From assembly GCA_023441845.1 (NCBI GenBank), contig JAEZNF010000647.1, positions 1 to 6,402 on the forward strand: 6,402 nucleotides of DNA. The letters are read 5' to 3'. The position numbers were made by a program, and so were the translations under genes. The notes under the pieces are model-generated. The model had not been told where the DNA came from and searched no databases. It worked only from the letters and a program-made list of their open reading frames with translations. Below, in pieces: positions 5,476 through 6,402 of the stretch (position 1 is the first letter of the stretch; every line of letters begins with the position of its first letter). The DNA comes from Bacillota bacterium. Lineage in GTDB: Bacteria > Bacillota > Clostridia > Acetivibrionales > DSM-2933.

Positions 5476-5976
5476 TTAAGGTTGACAAAAATAAGATAAC
5501 TCGTAAAATGAATCCTTTCCTAAATGAATGCAGTATCTATTGGCAAGGTTCTTTAAATCTCTTGAAGTATCTAACTCTATCCAATCATCAATAGAACCTC
5601 TAAAACAATACCTTTGAATTTCAAATTCTCTGGTTTTTTCATCAATCAAAACAAATCTCATAAGTGCTTGATATAATCCACATCCATCCGAGATATAAAT
5701 TGTTATTATTTTCTTCTTTACTTCGACCTTAGAGTTTATTCCTTTTGGGATACAACTTTTTACTACGTTTATTTCCGCATCAGTAATAATCTGAGGATAT
5801 ATTTTACGCAAAAAAACAAGCCCATCTGGATTTTCGTATATTTCATATCCTTTCGGAATCTCATCAAGTATTTTCCCTTTTATGTCTTTAGAGAAAAAAT
5901 ATTTTGGAGCACCTTTCTTAGTTATACCTTGATTCAAAAAGTATCTATAACCCTTGTAATTAATGTATTCAATCAT
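5476..5976 (-). CDS. Conserved-looking hypothetical protein, 166 residues
   Basis: A soluble protein with no signal peptide or membrane segment and no function I can name. The N-terminal part (about 16-60) reads GITKKGAPKYFFSKDIKG then DEIPKGYEIYENPDGLVFLRKI, and the C-terminal part (about 122-158) contains RYCFRGSIDDWIELDTSRDL and HLGKDSFYEL. My recollection is that this paired pattern recurs in uncharacterised bacterial proteins, but I cannot name a domain. The start ATG at 5976 is supported by AGAGGT at 5984-5989, seven bases upstream. It runs in the same direction as the lipoprotein-like gene 332 bases downstream. Codon composition looks like its neighbours and the frame is intact. Confidence 0.72.
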   Translation of the reverse strand: MIEYINYKGYRYFLNQGITKKGAPKYFFSKDIKGKILDEIPKGYEIYENPDGLVFLRKIYPQIITDAEINVVKSCIPKGINSKVEVKKKIITIYISDGCGLYQALMRFVLIDEKTREFEIQRYCFRGSIDDWIELDTSRDLKNLANRYCIHLGKDSFYELSYFCQP

Positions 5977-6032
5977 TTCAAATACCTCTTTCAGCTTTCA
6001 ACTATTTATTAAAACAATAATACTCATTCATA

Positions 6033-6061
6033 AGTATAACCCTTATATGGGTATGCAAAAA
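6033..6061 (-). promoter_or_regulatory. Candidate promoter of the 166-residue gene
   Basis: On the minus strand TATACT (6038-6033, 5/6 match to TATAAT) is preceded by a poor -35 region, TTTTTG at 6061-6056 with a 17-base spacer. Transcription would begin around 6026, giving a leader of about 50 bases that contains the AGAGGT ribosome binding site. Confidence 0.3.
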
Positions 6062-6325
6062 ATGGCAGTCCGGCTGCACTATACCTATAACCGGGATATG
6101 GTGTTAACCTACAACTTTAACATATGCATTTTGAACAAAAATGTACTTTCCACTTTTGTATCGCAAATTCCAAATTGTTAGTCCAGAAATAGTGGCCATT
6201 CTTGTTTTTATTTTTTATTGGTTAATACTTTTTTCTCGAAGTTTTCATATTTAATTGCACTACAACCAGTTATAGGTACGTAAGCGTCAAACTGTTTCCA
6301 CATTCCAATAGCTTTTTTTATATGA
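6062..6325. other. Stretch without a supportable gene
   Basis: No frame on either strand carries a convincing gene here. Short minus-strand open pieces (for example 6208-6303, with MWKQFDAYVPITG) look somewhat protein-like but lack ribosome binding sites and break at stops, so decayed coding sequence is possible. Copies of TACCTATAACC occur at 6082-6092 and, with one change and inverted, at 6268-6278. Confidence 0.4.
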
Positions 6326-6331
6326 GATAAT
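6323..6331 (+). promoter_or_regulatory. Candidate extended -10 box for the gene at 6366
   Basis: TGAGATAAT at 6323-6331 is an extended -10 (TGn plus GATAAT, 5/6), without a good -35 at the expected distance. If used, transcription would start near 6338, inside the loop of the hairpin at 6328-6360, and the left arm of that hairpin would be absent from the mRNA. Confidence 0.3.
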
Positions 6332-6360
6332 TTCCTCAAAAATAAGACAGGAGGAAATTA
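6328..6360 (+). promoter_or_regulatory. Hairpin that masks the Shine-Dalgarno of the gene at 6366
   Basis: TAATTTCCTC (6328-6337) is the exact inverted complement of GAGGAAATTA (6351-6360), a 10-bp stem around a 13-base loop. The right arm takes most of the AGGAGG Shine-Dalgarno at 6349-6354. In an mRNA that starts upstream of 6328 the fold would hinder ribosome binding. Confidence 0.5.
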
Positions 6361-6365
6361 GTATT

Positions 6366-6402
6366 ATGGCAAAAGAGGGATTAAAAGAACTAAGAAATGA
6401 AT
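6366..6402 (+). CDS. 5' end of a gene cut by the window edge
   Basis: ATG at 6366 opens a frame of 12 complete codons, MAKEGLKELRNE, up to the window end. AGGAGG at 6349-6354 is a perfect Shine-Dalgarno 11 bases upstream. Too little is visible to assign a function; the visible part is charged and helix-prone with no signal peptide. The masking hairpin around its ribosome binding site suggests that its translation is controlled. Confidence 0.6.
   Translation, partial: MAKEGLKELRNE

Noticed and set aside
5963..6181. Plus-strand 72-codon open frame
   Set aside because: No Shine-Dalgarno, composition of translated AT-rich spacer, and it overlaps the start and promoter region of the minus-strand gene.
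6208..6303. Minus-strand 31-codon ORF with MWKQFDAYVPITG
   Set aside because: It is somewhat protein-like, but has no ribosome binding site and ends quickly; at most a decayed gene fragment.
1..6402. CRISPR array, tRNA or rRNA genes
   Set aside because: No regularly spaced direct repeats and no cloverleaf or rRNA-like segments were seen on either strand by eye.

Overview
The window is AT-rich, low-GC Bacillota DNA. Strong purine-rich ribosome binding sites, a secreted polysaccharide esterase ending in a dockerin-like domain, a DUF3888-type secreted protein, an Rpn-family nuclease remnant and a Tn554-type TnpC protein together suggest a plant-fibre-degrading anaerobic clostridium, perhaps a Lachnospiraceae member. 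That placement is inference from gene families, not from a marker gene.

Layout. Positions 1-301 are a non-coding leader with several hairpins and a plausible promoter. Positions 302-2293 (+) encode the one clear metabolic gene: an exported 663-residue enzyme with a CBM9-type module, a FIVAR-like spacer, a CE1/esterase-D-type catalytic domain and a two-repeat dockerin-like tail, closed by a strong intrinsic terminator. From 2464 to about 3110 lies what looks like mobile-element debris: a 64-nt folded palindrome, a lone 128-residue TnpC-like (DUF6262) protein without its usual tnpA/tnpB partners, a 16-bp perfect palindrome and a GC-rich hairpin. A small secreted DUF3888-like protein follows (3244-3711, +), then a palindrome-rich gap (3712-3871).

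The rest is mostly on the minus strand. A 45-codon C-terminal remnant of an Rpn-type nuclease/transposase sits in frame directly behind the TAG of a 377-residue membrane-anchored or lipoprotein-like gene (4010-5143). That gene has a Ser/Thr/Pro-rich stalk and is preceded by a possible 34-codon ORF that ends one base before its GTG start. Further upstream is a 166-residue unrecognised cytoplasmic protein (5476-5976). Nearly 400 bases with no convincing gene follow, ending in a hairpin that covers the Shine-Dalgarno of a new plus-strand gene starting at 6366 and cut by the window edge.

The genes do not form one pathway. The esterase stands alone as a plant-cell-wall enzyme, and the remainder reads as an accessory stretch of small exported or unknown proteins mixed with transposon and nuclease remnants. 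I see no complete novel defence or metabolic system. The most interesting points are the orphan tnpC between palindromes, the in-frame nuclease tail behind a stop codon, the hidden ORF upstream of the lipoprotein-like gene and the SD-masking hairpin at the right edge.
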